Positions 42,310-50,230 of a stretch of DNA of 64,000 nucleotides are shown here, piece after piece. How positions within the stretch are numbered: the first letter of the stretch is position 1; every line of letters starts with the position of its first letter. Under the pieces are notes generated by a model. It saw only the letters and a list, made by a program, of their open reading frames with translations. It searched no databases and was not told the origin of the DNA. The DNA is from Xylanibacter ruminicola (lineage in GTDB: Bacteria > Bacteroidota > Bacteroidia > Bacteroidales > Bacteroidaceae), in NCBI RefSeq assembly GCF_900107775.1, contig NZ_FNRF01000001.1:806001-870000 (forward strand), read 5' to 3'. The translations under genes were made by a program, and so were the position numbers.

Positions 42310-43134
42310 ATGAATTACGAAGAACTCTGCCAAAGACTCAGCAAGATTTATGATGCCGGCGAGGCGAAAGCCCTTGTCCGTTGGGTGCTTGATGTACGTT
42401 TCGGTCTGTCAACGGCCGATATTTATTGTGGCAAAGTTACACAATTATCGGCAAACGACCAAGCAGAACTTGAAAAAATCATGCAAAGACTCGAAAAAGC
42501 CGAGCCAGTGCAGTATGTTTTGGGGATGGCCGACTTCTGCGGTCGTCAGTTCTATGTGGCACCAGGGGTGTTGATCCCTCGTCCAGAAACGGCCGAATTG
42601 TGCCATTTAATCGTTAACAGCGGCGGCAAGGATATTTTGGATATAGGTACAGGTAGCGGCTGTATTGCCATTACTTTGGCATTGGATATACCTGATTCAA
42701 AAGTTACGGCTTGGGATATCTCTGAAGATGCGCTGGCCATTGCTCAGCATAATGCCCAGACACTTCGGGGCGATGTGAAGTTTGAGAAACGTGATGCTCT
42801 GGCTTTAGAGGCTGAGGCCGACAGGTGGGATGTGATCGTTAGCAATCCGCCTTATATCTGCTGGAAAGAAGCCGATGAAATGGAGGAAAATGTGTTGAAG
42901 TATGAGCCTGATACAGCCCTGTTTGTACCCGATGATGATCCGTTGCTGTTCTATCGTCATATCATGCATTACGCTGTGTCGGCCTTAAAGCAAGGTGGAC
43001 GATTATATTACGAAATTAATCCCATTTATGCCGATTCCATCGTAGATAATCTGCAGGCTCTGGGCTTTGTAGATGTCGTGAAGATTGACGACCAATACGG
43101 CAAAACAAGATTTATAAAAGCAACTAAATCATGA
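42310..43134 (+). CDS. prmC: Release factor glutamine methyltransferase PrmC
   Basis: 274 aa. It methylates the Gln of the GGQ motif in peptide chain release factors. The N-terminal helical domain (about 1-85) is followed by a SAM-binding Rossmann domain with DILDIGTGSGCIAITLA and the substrate-binding NPPYI (about 179-183). The longer open frame back to 42103 covers ribD on the other strand and is not used; MNYEELCQRLSKIYDAGEA is the family start. A TATTTTTG box ends only 4 bases before the ATG, so the transcript may be nearly leaderless. Its stop overlaps the recX start (ATGA). Confidence 0.94.
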   Translation: MNYEELCQRLSKIYDAGEAKALVRWVLDVRFGLSTADIYCGKVTQLSANDQAELEKIMQRLEKAEPVQYVLGMADFCGRQFYVAPGVLIPRPETAELCHLIVNSGGKDILDIGTGSGCIAITLALDIPDSKVTAWDISEDALAIAQHNAQTLRGDVKFEKRDALALEAEADRWDVIVSNPPYICWKEADEMEENVLKYEPDTALFVPDDDPLLFYRHIMHYAVSALKQGGRLYYEINPIYADSIVDNLQALGFVDVVKIDDQYGKTRFIKATKS

Positions 43135-43622
43135 CAAAGGAAAAAACAGAACAAGAGGCTTACCTGCAGTTAGCGGCTGCCTGTGCGCAGGCCGAACACT
43201 GCGAGCAGGAAATGCGTGATAAGATGAAACGTTGGGGAATGGATCTAGAGGCACAGAACCATGTGGTAGAGCGCCTTACCAAAGAACGTTATATTGACAA
43301 TGAACGTTATGCCCGTGCTTTTGTAAAGGATAAGGTGCGCTATAACAAATGGGGGCGCCGCAAGGTGCAGCAGGCACTCTGGATGAAGCGTATAGATGAT
43401 GATATACAGCAGCGTGTGCTCGATGAAATCGACGATGAGGAGTATCTGAAGATGCTGGTGCCGCTGTTGAAACAGAAGCGCAAAAGCATTAAGGCTGCTA
43501 ACGATTATGAATTGAATCAGAAACTGGTACGTTTTGCCTTGAGTCGTGGTTTCGATTATGGCATCATTCGCCAATGTCTGGATGTTGACGAAGAGATGGA
43601 TATTGACGATGAAATGGATTAG
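43131..43622 (+). CDS. recX: Regulatory protein RecX
   Basis: 163 aa, modulator of RecA filaments. It consists of three-helix repeats: EQEMRDKMKRWGMD, VVERLTKERYIDNERYARAFVKDKVRYNKWG (the most conserved part, split YIDNERYARAFV and RYNKWGRRKVQQAL), and a third repeat LVRFALSRGFDYGIIRQCL. The terminal tail is acidic (DVDEEMDIDDEMD). It overlaps prmC by four bases and comF by 14 bases, indicating one operon. Confidence 0.9.
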   Translation: MTKEKTEQEAYLQLAAACAQAEHCEQEMRDKMKRWGMDLEAQNHVVERLTKERYIDNERYARAFVKDKVRYNKWGRRKVQQALWMKRIDDDIQQRVLDEIDDEEYLKMLVPLLKQKRKSIKAANDYELNQKLVRFALSRGFDYGIIRQCLDVDEEMDIDDEMD

Positions 43623-44307
43623 TATCTGGCGACGACTACTGGATTTTATTTCGCCGCGCACTTGTGTGGTGTGCGGTCGCCGACTGTCGGCTACCGAAGA
43701 AGTGATTTGCATGAAATGCCACTTTCATCTGCCACGTACCGACTTTTGGCTTAATCCCTATGACAATGAGATGGCTAAAAGCTTCTGGCACCTGATTCCT
43801 ATCGAACGTGCGGCTGCCTATTTTTATTACGAAGCCCATTCTGACACAGCTAACTTGGTTTATCAACTTAAATACAAGGATCACCCCGAGGTTGGCGTGA
43901 TTCTGGGACGTATGCTGGCTAAAGAGATGCAAAGTGCAGGATTCTTTGATGGGATGGATGGAATAGTGCCTGTACCATTGGCAAAGAAACGTTTGCGCCA
44001 GCGCGGCTACAACCAGAGCGATGCCATTGCCCAAGGTATCAGCGAAATCACAGAATTGCCTGTTTTGACTGATGTGGTAAGGCGTGTGGATTTTATTGAG
44101 AGTCAGACCAAGAAAAGCAGATGGGGGCGTGCGGAGAATGTGGACCAGATGTTTGCGTTGAACCAGATTCCTGTGGGGGTAAATCATTTGCTGGTGATTG
44201 ACGATGTGGTGACTACAGGTGCTACTGTGAGGGCTTGTGCTAAGCAAATAGCCCAGAATGGTGGCATAACGATAAGTGTTCTGGCACTTGGCTATACAAA
44301 AAGATAG
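43609..44307 (+). CDS. ComF-family phosphoribosyltransferase-like protein
   Basis: 232 aa from the ATG at 43609 (MKWISIWRRLLDFISPRTC). The N-terminal zinc-ribbon has CVVCGRRL and CMKCH (about 18-21 and 35-38), followed by a double-zipper-like segment and a PRTase fold with GYNQSDAIAQGI and the PRPP motif LLVIDDVVTTGAT (about 197-209). Relatives are needed for DNA uptake (ComFC/GntX). Together with comM at 50231 it suggests that part of the natural transformation machinery is present. The longer frame beginning 43546 overlaps recX heavily and is rejected. Confidence 0.88.
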   Translation: MKWISIWRRLLDFISPRTCVVCGRRLSATEEVICMKCHFHLPRTDFWLNPYDNEMAKSFWHLIPIERAAAYFYYEAHSDTANLVYQLKYKDHPEVGVILGRMLAKEMQSAGFFDGMDGIVPVPLAKKRLRQRGYNQSDAIAQGISEITELPVLTDVVRRVDFIESQTKKSRWGRAENVDQMFALNQIPVGVNHLLVIDDVVTTGATVRACAKQIAQNGGITISVLALGYTKR

Positions 44308-44314
44308 GTAATAA

Positions 44315-44346
44315 TTTGGTTATTCGCCTGATTTACACTATCTTTG
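44315..44346 (+). promoter_or_regulatory. Promoter of pyrE
   Basis: TTTG (44315-44318), a 20-base spacer and TATCTTTG (44339-44346), 23 bases before the pyrE ATG at 44370. Confidence 0.7.
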
Positions 44347-44369
44347 CACCCAAAATACAAAATAATGTT

Positions 44370-45002
44370 ATGGAAATCAAGAATCAATTTGCCCAGAAAC
44401 TGATGGAGATTCAGGCCATCAAGTTGCAGCCAAACGACCCGTTTACATGGGCTTCGGGTTGGAAGTCACCTATTTATACTGATAATCGTAAGACGCTCTC
44501 GTTCCCACGTCTGCGTTCGTTTGTAAAGCTGGAGCTTTGTCATGCCATTCAGGAGAACTTCCCTGAGGCTGAGGCTGTTGCTGGTGTTGCCACGGGTGCT
44601 ATCGCACAGGGGGCACTCGTAGCCGAGGAGCTGGGCTTGCCATACAGCTATGTTCGTCCAAAGCCAAAAGATCATGGTATGGGCAACCAGGTAGAAGGCG
44701 AGATTAAAAAAGGCGCCAAGGTGGTTGTTGTAGAGGATCTGATTTCTACTGGCGGTAGCAGTCTGAAAGCTGTTCAGGCATTGCGCGACTATGGTGTTGA
44801 GGTGATTGGTATGGTAGCATCATTTACCTACGGATTTCCTGTAGCTGAGAAGGCTTTTGCCGAGGCTGGCGTGAAGTTGATTACACTTAGTAACTATGAG
44901 GCAGTAATCGAAGAGGCTGCCAAGACTGGTTATATTAAGGAAGAGGACAAAGCTGTTCTGGCCGAGTGGCGTAAGAGTCCAGATACCTGGAAGCAGGATT
45001 AA
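44370..45002 (+). CDS. pyrE: Orotate phosphoribosyltransferase
   Basis: 210 aa starting MEIKNQFAQKLMEIQAIKL. The frame to 44316 would place translation before the transcription start and is rejected. It converts orotate and PRPP to OMP in pyrimidine synthesis. Family features: FTWASGWKSPIYTDNRKTLSFP, GVATGAIAQGALVAEELGLPYSYVRPKPKDHG (split as VATGAIAQGALVA and YVRPKPKDHG), and the PRPP loop VVVVEDLISTGGSSLKAV. It is followed by an SRPBCC gene and argH, probably one transcript. Confidence 0.95.
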   Translation: MEIKNQFAQKLMEIQAIKLQPNDPFTWASGWKSPIYTDNRKTLSFPRLRSFVKLELCHAIQENFPEAEAVAGVATGAIAQGALVAEELGLPYSYVRPKPKDHGMGNQVEGEIKKGAKVVVVEDLISTGGSSLKAVQALRDYGVEVIGMVASFTYGFPVAEKAFAEAGVKLITLSNYEAVIEEAAKTGYIKEEDKAVLAEWRKSPDTWKQD

Positions 45003-45005
45003 AAT

Positions 45006-45033
45006 TCAAAGGTCAAACCTCAAATTTCAAAGT
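45006..45033 (+). repeat. TCAAANN heptad array before the SRPBCC gene
   Basis: TCAAA at 45006, 45013, 45020 and 45027, exactly 7 bases apart; it ends 4 bases before the ATG region (45038). Confidence 0.85.
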
Positions 45034-45037
45034 AATT

Positions 45038-45469
45038 ATGGGATTATTCGGAGGAGAAAGTAAGTTTGAGAGCAGCGTGAAGCTGGTTCCTTACTCGCAG
45101 CAGGCTGTTTACAATAATATCAGTGATCTGACCAATCTGGAAAAGGTGCGCGACCGTGTGCCCGAGGATAAGGTGCAGGGATTTAGTTTTGATGCCGACA
45201 CCGTGACTATTAATGTGGCTCCTGTGGGCGAGTTGAAACTACGTATCTGCGATCGCGAAGAGCCAAAGTGCGTAAAGTTCGAAACGGTTCAGAGTCCCGT
45301 TCCTTTCAACGTATGGGTACAGGTACTGCCTGTAGATGAGAATTCATCGAAAATGAAGGTGACGGTTAAGGCCGAATTGAATCCATTTATCAAAAGCATG
45401 GTAGAGAAACCTTTGCAGGAAGGCGTTGAGAAGATTGCCGATGCCCTTGCAATGGTGCACTACGAATAG
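45038..45469 (+). CDS. SRPBCC-fold protein of unknown function
   Basis: 143 aa. The fold is suggested by the family-typical start FESSVKLVPYSQQAVYNNISDLTNLEKV and end ELNPFIKSMVEKPLQEGVEKIADALA (each given in halves: SQQAVYNNISDLTNL and MVEKPLQEGVEKIADAL), which make the first strand/helix and the long C-terminal helix of the START-like barrel. Such proteins bind hydrophobic ligands or lipids. No catalytic residues can be named. It lies between pyrE (35 bases) and argH (42 bases), with a heptad repeat array on each side. Confidence 0.75.
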   Translation: MGLFGGESKFESSVKLVPYSQQAVYNNISDLTNLEKVRDRVPEDKVQGFSFDADTVTINVAPVGELKLRICDREEPKCVKFETVQSPVPFNVWVQVLPVDENSSKMKVTVKAELNPFIKSMVEKPLQEGVEKIADALAMVHYE

Positions 45470-45504
45470 TTGACACTTGATAGTTGATAATTGACAATTG
45501 AGAA
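45470..45504 (+). repeat. TTGANNN heptad array before argH
   Basis: Five units TTGACAC, TTGATAG, TTGATAA, TTGACAA, TTGAGAA, exactly 7 bases each, ending 7 bases before the argH ATG. Confidence 0.88.
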
Positions 45505-45511
45505 ATAAGAG

Positions 45512-46843
45512 ATGAAACTCTGGGAAAAGAATTTTGAAGTCAACAAGGAGATAGAGCGTTTTACCGTTGGTCGTGACCGCGAGATGGACCTCTATCTGGC
45601 AAAGTACGACGTGTTGGGCTCTATGGCCCACATCACCATGTTGGAAAGCATCGGACTGCTTGAGAAGAACGAACTGACCCAGCTGCTGGCCGAGCTGAAG
45701 AATATCTACCACCTGGCAGAGCGAGGTGAGTTTGTGATTGAAGACGATGTGGAGGATGTACACTCGCAGGTTGAGATGTTGCTGACACGTAAGTTGGGCG
45801 ATATGGGTAAGAAGATTCACTCAGGTCGCTCGCGTAACGATCAGGTGCTGGTAGACCTGAAGTTGTTTACACGTCATGAGTTGATGGAGATTGCCGACGA
45901 GGTGAAGAGTCTTTTCGATGAGCTCATCCAGAAGAGTAATCAGTACAAGGATGTACTGATGCCTGGCTATACTCATCTGCAGATTGCCATGCCATCAAGC
46001 TTTGGCTTGTGGTTTGGTGCTTATGCCGAGAGCTTGGCCGATGATATGCTGTTCCTGCAGGCTGCCTATAAGATGACTAACCGCAACCCCTTGGGTAGTG
46101 CTGCTGGCTATGGCAGTTCGTTCCCCTTGAACCGTACGATGACCACCAATCTGTTGGGTTTCGACTCGATGGATTATAATGTGGTATATGCCCAGATGGG
46201 ACGCGGAAAAATGGAGCGTAACGTAGGCTTTGCTATCGCTACCATTGCTGGAACTATCGCCAAGATGGCGTTCGATGCCTGCTTGTTCAACTCGCAGAAC
46301 TTCTCGTTCGTCAAGTTGCCCAAGGAGTGTACCACAGGTTCGAGCATCATGCCGCACAAGAAGAATCCTGATGTGTTTGAGTTGATTCGTGCCAAGTCGA
46401 ACAAACTACAGTCGCTGCCCCAGCAGATTATGCTGATGATGAACAACCTGCCTGTGGGTTACTTCCGCGATCTGCAGATTATCAAGGAAGTGTTCCTGCC
46501 AGCCTTTGGCGAGTTGAAGGACTGTCTGCAGATGTGCGCATACATTATTAATAAGATTGAGGTTAACGAGCATATCCTTGATAACCCCATGTACGATCCG
46601 ATGTTCTCGGTTGAGGAGGTGAACCGCTTGGCTGCCAATGGCATGCCATTCCGCGATGCCTATAAAAAGGTGGGTCTTGATATCGAGGCAGGCCAGTTTA
46701 AGGCCAGTCATGATATCCACCACACTCACGAGGGTAGCATCGGCAATCTGTGCAACGACCAGATTCAGACTTTGATGGAGCAGACGCTCAAGGGCTTTAA
46801 CTTTGAGCGTATGACCGAGGCCGAAAAGAAACTGTTGGCATGA
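45512..46843 (+). CDS. argH: Argininosuccinate lyase
   Basis: 443 aa. It cleaves argininosuccinate to arginine and fumarate. The fumarase/aspartase superfamily signature TTGSSIMPHKKNPD (about 276-289) holds the catalytic Ser loop; HSGRSRNDQV (about 103-112) and PGYTHLQIAMP (about 150-160) are the other two conserved regions. It is the last enzyme of arginine synthesis; other arg genes except argS are not in the window. The stop overlaps the next ATG (46840-46843). Confidence 0.95.
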   Translation: MKLWEKNFEVNKEIERFTVGRDREMDLYLAKYDVLGSMAHITMLESIGLLEKNELTQLLAELKNIYHLAERGEFVIEDDVEDVHSQVEMLLTRKLGDMGKKIHSGRSRNDQVLVDLKLFTRHELMEIADEVKSLFDELIQKSNQYKDVLMPGYTHLQIAMPSSFGLWFGAYAESLADDMLFLQAAYKMTNRNPLGSAAGYGSSFPLNRTMTTNLLGFDSMDYNVVYAQMGRGKMERNVGFAIATIAGTIAKMAFDACLFNSQNFSFVKLPKECTTGSSIMPHKKNPDVFELIRAKSNKLQSLPQQIMLMMNNLPVGYFRDLQIIKEVFLPAFGELKDCLQMCAYIINKIEVNEHILDNPMYDPMFSVEEVNRLAANGMPFRDAYKKVGLDIEAGQFKASHDIHHTHEGSIGNLCNDQIQTLMEQTLKGFNFERMTEAEKKLLA

Positions 46844-47388
46844 AACGCTGGTTGACACTCTTACTCTGCACCTTGCTGATGGCTTGTGTGGGCGATGAGA
46901 ATATCTATCGCGAGTACGAGTGTAGGTTTGTGTTCGATCCTACGTTGCATCCCCTGCCTTGTCAGCTAACGGCTATGCTTTCAACTCCTGGGCAGTTTAT
47001 GAAGATTGAGACGAATGTTCAACAAGGTGTGCGCCACCTGAAGACGACACGCAATTTTGATGACGCAGTCGAGGATATCCGTCTGAATACTGAACGTGAA
47101 TCGCAACAGACTTATGCGCTGGGCGCCAACAACTGTATTATTGTAGGTGTGAGCAGCTATGATAATATACTGGTGGCTTACGAGGGTCAGTGTTCCAACT
47201 GTTTGAAGGAGCTGGGCGGACGAAATTATCCGCTGACATGGCAGAATAGTGGTCTGTATCTGCATTGTAGCAAATGCAACCGAACATACAATGTTAATAA
47301 TGGTGTACTGGCCGAAGGTAACGCTGGAATAGCACTTTACAGGTATAAAGTGGGCTTAGATGGCGGTATTCTGAGGGTTTGGAATTAA
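46840..47388 (+). CDS. Lipoprotein with Rieske-like fold but four Cys ligands
   Basis: 182 aa. Lipobox LLMAC (Cys16). The C-terminal part (about 100-178) reads like a Rieske domain: VAYEGQCSNC (C118, C121), LYLHCSKCNRTYNVNNG (C143, C146), then GIALYRYKV. Rieske clusters need one CxH and one CxxH pair; here both His positions are Cys, so a 2Fe-2S Rieske centre is unlikely and a Zn(Cys)4 or rubredoxin-like Fe site is more plausible. Translation is coupled to argH. The fold assignment is my inference from spacing; function unknown. Confidence 0.6.
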   Translation: MKRWLTLLLCTLLMACVGDENIYREYECRFVFDPTLHPLPCQLTAMLSTPGQFMKIETNVQQGVRHLKTTRNFDDAVEDIRLNTERESQQTYALGANNCIIVGVSSYDNILVAYEGQCSNCLKELGGRNYPLTWQNSGLYLHCSKCNRTYNVNNGVLAEGNAGIALYRYKVGLDGGILRVWN

Positions 47389-47402
47389 AAAAAGATAAAA
47401 AG

Positions 47403-47434
47403 TTTGGTGATTCCAATAATTAAACTTACCTTTG
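47403..47434 (+). promoter_or_regulatory. Promoter of tRNA-Leu
   Basis: TTTG (47403-47406), a 20-base spacer and TACCTTTG (47427-47434), 15 bases before the mature tRNA 5' end. Confidence 0.7.
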
Positions 47435-47449
47435 CACCGCAAAAAAGGC

Positions 47450-47535
47450 GCCGCGATGGTGAAATGGTAGACACGAGGGACTTAAAATCCCTTGGCCATT
47501 AAACGGCTGTGCGGGTTCGAGTCCCGCTCGCGGCA
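47450..47535 (+). tRNA. tRNA-Leu (anticodon UAA)
   Basis: 86 nt class II tRNA. Acceptor GCCGCGA pairs with TCGCGGC, discriminator A. D arm with GGTGAAATGGTAGACAC, anticodon stem GAGGGA/TCCCTT with loop CTTAAAA (anticodon TAA at 47483-47485), long variable arm (GGCCATTAAACGGCTG), T arm GCGGGTTCGAGTCCCGC. The 3' CCA is not encoded. Confidence 0.97.
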
Positions 47536-47566
47536 CACAACAATACTGAGACTTTATTTTATGCAA

Positions 47567-49222
47567 ATGAAAAATTTTTTACTACTGTCAGCAGCTACGC
47601 TGATGATGTTTACATCGTGTTCAAAACTTGGCGAATTATCAGCAGATAACTTCACCGTAACACCAAATCCGCTCGAGACTCAAAAAGGTGCCGTTCCTGC
47701 AACTATCAACGGCCATTTCCCCGAGAAGTATATGAAAAAGAAGGCTGTAGTTACAGTCGTGCCCGAACTGCGCTATTCAAATGGTGTGGTTGAGAAGGGT
47801 ACCACCGCCACTTTCCAGGGTGAGAGCGTGCGTGGAAACGACCAGACCATTAACTACAAGATGGGTGGTAACTACACCATGAAAACCAGCTTTGCTTACG
47901 CTGGCGACAACAAGGCTGAGATGTTCCTTACATTCGATGCCCGCATTGGTAACAAGAAGATGGAGGTGCCTGCAGTTAAGGTGGCCGATGGTGTTATCGC
48001 AACCTCTGAGCTCTACAAGCAGACTATCCTGACTACTCAGGCTGCTGTGGCTCCCGATGCTTATCAGCGTATCACTAAGAAGAAGTTGGATGCTAACATT
48101 AAGTTCCTCATCCAGCAGGCTAAGCTGCGCAAGAGCGAGCTTAAGAATAACTCGGTTCAGGAGTTTGTTCGTATGCTCAAGCAGATTAATAATGATCGCG
48201 AGAAGTTGAATCTCGACAATATCGAGGTGTCGGCCTATGCTTCGCCTGATGGCGGTTTCAGCATTAACGATAAGTTGGCTGGCGAGCGTCAGAAGGTTTC
48301 TGAGAAGTACGTAAACCAGGAGCTCAAGAAGATTAAGCTCGATGCCCCTGTTGATGCAAAGTACACTGCTCAGGACTGGGAAGGATTCCAGGAGTTGGTT
48401 AAGGCTAGCAACATTCAGGATAAGGACGTTATCCTGCGTGTGCTCTCTATGTATAAGGATCCACAGGAGCGTGAGCAGCAGATCAAGAATATCTCAACCG
48501 CTTTCCGCGAGTTGGCCGATGGCGTTCTGCCTGAACTGCGTCGTGCACGTCTCACCATCAACTACGAGACTATCGGACGTAGCGATGATCAGATTCTGGA
48601 GCAGCTCCAGAACGATGCTACCAAGCTGAGCATCGAGGAGATTCTGTATGGTGCTACTCTGAAGGCTAATGCCGATGAGAAGAAGCAGGTCTACATGACT
48701 GCCGCTAAGGTTTATCCTAACGACTATCGTGCTTACAACAACCTGGCTACTATCGAGTACAAGCAGGGTAATTACGAGGCTGCCAAGCAGTATCTGCAGA
48801 AGGCTACCAATGTTCCTGAGGCTAATGCAAACCTTGGACTCCTGGCTCTGAAGGATGGCGACGTAGCTACTGCTGAGCGTTATATCGCTGCTGCTACTGA
48901 TGCTAATGGACTGGCAGAGATTATGGGTAACCTGAATCTGGCTAAGGGCAACTACGCTCAGGCTGAGGAGAACTTCTCTGAGATTTACTCAAACAGCGCT
49001 GTACTGGCACAGATTCTGAATCACGATTACGTATCGGCTGCTGTTACACTGAAGTACATCCAGAATCCTGATGCAGTTTCAGAGTATCTGAAGGCACTGA
49101 TGAGTGCCCGTATGGGTAACAATGCCGATGCTGCCGAGGCACTGAAGGAGGCTATCAAGAAGGATCCTGCTTTTGCCAAGTATGCAGCTAACGATATCGA
49201 ACTGAAGAATATTGAGAAATAA
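47567..49222 (+). CDS. TPR-containing lipoprotein, OmpA-like middle region
   Basis: 551 aa from the ATG at 47567 (MKNFLLLSAATLMMFTSC, lipobox TSC); an ATG 6 bases upstream is equally possible. The open frame extends into the tRNA gene, so any earlier start is impossible. N-terminal beta-rich part (VTPNPLETQKGAVPATINGHFPEKY), a segment with DNIEVSAYASPDGG that resembles the OmpA peptidoglycan-binding motif, then TPR repeats (YPNDYRAYNNLATIEYKQGNYEAAKQY and AYANIG-like NLAKGNYAQAEENF; each a 34-residue unit). Probably a cell-envelope scaffold. Strong codon bias suggests high expression. It heads a long run of tightly spaced genes. Confidence 0.85.
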   Translation: MKNFLLLSAATLMMFTSCSKLGELSADNFTVTPNPLETQKGAVPATINGHFPEKYMKKKAVVTVVPELRYSNGVVEKGTTATFQGESVRGNDQTINYKMGGNYTMKTSFAYAGDNKAEMFLTFDARIGNKKMEVPAVKVADGVIATSELYKQTILTTQAAVAPDAYQRITKKKLDANIKFLIQQAKLRKSELKNNSVQEFVRMLKQINNDREKLNLDNIEVSAYASPDGGFSINDKLAGERQKVSEKYVNQELKKIKLDAPVDAKYTAQDWEGFQELVKASNIQDKDVILRVLSMYKDPQEREQQIKNISTAFRELADGVLPELRRARLTINYETIGRSDDQILEQLQNDATKLSIEEILYGATLKANADEKKQVYMTAAKVYPNDYRAYNNLATIEYKQGNYEAAKQYLQKATNVPEANANLGLLALKDGDVATAERYIAAATDANGLAEIMGNLNLAKGNYAQAEENFSEIYSNSAVLAQILNHDYVSAAVTLKYIQNPDAVSEYLKALMSARMGNNADAAEALKEAIKKDPAFAKYAANDIELKNIEK

Positions 49223-49225
49223 ATA

Positions 49226-50227
49226 ATGAAACAGGCGTGTCTCCTTGCTCTTGTAGCAGCATTCTTACTGTGCTCTTGTGGCGATGGCCAGAAGAAATTT
49301 AAGATAGAGGGCAGTTTTAAGGGCTTCAATCAAGGAGAACTCTACGTCTATGGGCTTAATGGCGCCCAAAAACTGGATACCATCGGAGTGAGTAGGGGTG
49401 AGTTTACCTACAAGGCCGACATCACCGAACCTACTACACTCATCGTGGTGTTCCCTAACTTCTCTGAGATTCCTGTTTTTGCTGAGCCTGGCGTTACCAT
49501 CACTATGGAAGGCGATGCTGTGCACCTGAAGGAAACCGAAGTTAAGGGCACCAATATCAACAAGGAAATGACGGCATTCCGCCTGAAAACCAGTGCGATG
49601 ATGCCTCCAGGTGTGAAAGGCACAGCTTCGCAGTACATTAACGAGCATGCTGAGTCGCCCATCTGCACATATCTGCTTACCAAATATTTTGTAATGGTAC
49701 CGAATCCCGACTTTGACACTATTCAGAAGTTGGGTAATATGATTATGAAGGCACAGCCCGATAATAAGGAGGTTGCTGCCCTCTTGAAAAAGTTAGGTGC
49801 TTTACGCGTTGTGAAGCAGGGCGCACATCTGCCAACATTTTCGGTTAAAGGCTTGAAAGGCGAGACGGTTTCGTCGGCCGACTTGAATGCCAAGGTAAAT
49901 GTGATTAGTCTCTGGGCCTCGTGGAACTACGAGAGCATCAGCATTCAGAATTTACTGGCACGCATGCAGCGCGAAAATCCAGGCAAACTGAAGGTAGTGA
50001 GCATAAGCGTGGATGGCAGCGTGAAAGACTGCCAACATATCGTGGATCGCGACTCCGTTAAGTGGAGTACTGTTTGCGATGGGCGCATGTGGGAGTCGCC
50101 TATCCTGCAACAGCTAGGCATGACTTATCTGCCTGATAACATCGTTATCGATGGTCAAGGCAAGATAGTGGCACGCACATTGAATTATCAGGATCTAACC
50201 AACAAAATCAAAGAATTAATCGAGTAA
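49226..50227 (+). CDS. Thioredoxin-fold lipoprotein lacking the active-site cysteines (DUF4369 + TlpA-like)
   Basis: 333 aa. Lipoprotein signal (FLLCSCGD, Cys18), DUF4369-like beta domain (about 24-110, FKIEGSFKGFNQGELYVYG), helical linker, and a C-terminal TlpA/thioredoxin fold (about 200-330, with NVISLWASWNYES and NIVIDGQGKIVART). The usual WCxxC is WNYES (233-237), so it cannot perform dithiol chemistry. It may act as a binding or chaperone module. It is 3 bases after the TPR lipoprotein gene and 3 bases before comM. Confidence 0.85.
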   Translation: MKQACLLALVAAFLLCSCGDGQKKFKIEGSFKGFNQGELYVYGLNGAQKLDTIGVSRGEFTYKADITEPTTLIVVFPNFSEIPVFAEPGVTITMEGDAVHLKETEVKGTNINKEMTAFRLKTSAMMPPGVKGTASQYINEHAESPICTYLLTKYFVMVPNPDFDTIQKLGNMIMKAQPDNKEVAALLKKLGALRVVKQGAHLPTFSVKGLKGETVSSADLNAKVNVISLWASWNYESISIQNLLARMQRENPGKLKVVSISVDGSVKDCQHIVDRDSVKWSTVCDGRMWESPILQQLGMTYLPDNIVIDGQGKIVARTLNYQDLTNKIKELIE

Positions 50228-50230
50228 ACA

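Noticed and set aside
47492..47566. N-terminal extension of the TPR lipoprotein
   Set aside because: It is translated tRNA-Leu sequence; the lipoprotein signal starts at 47567.
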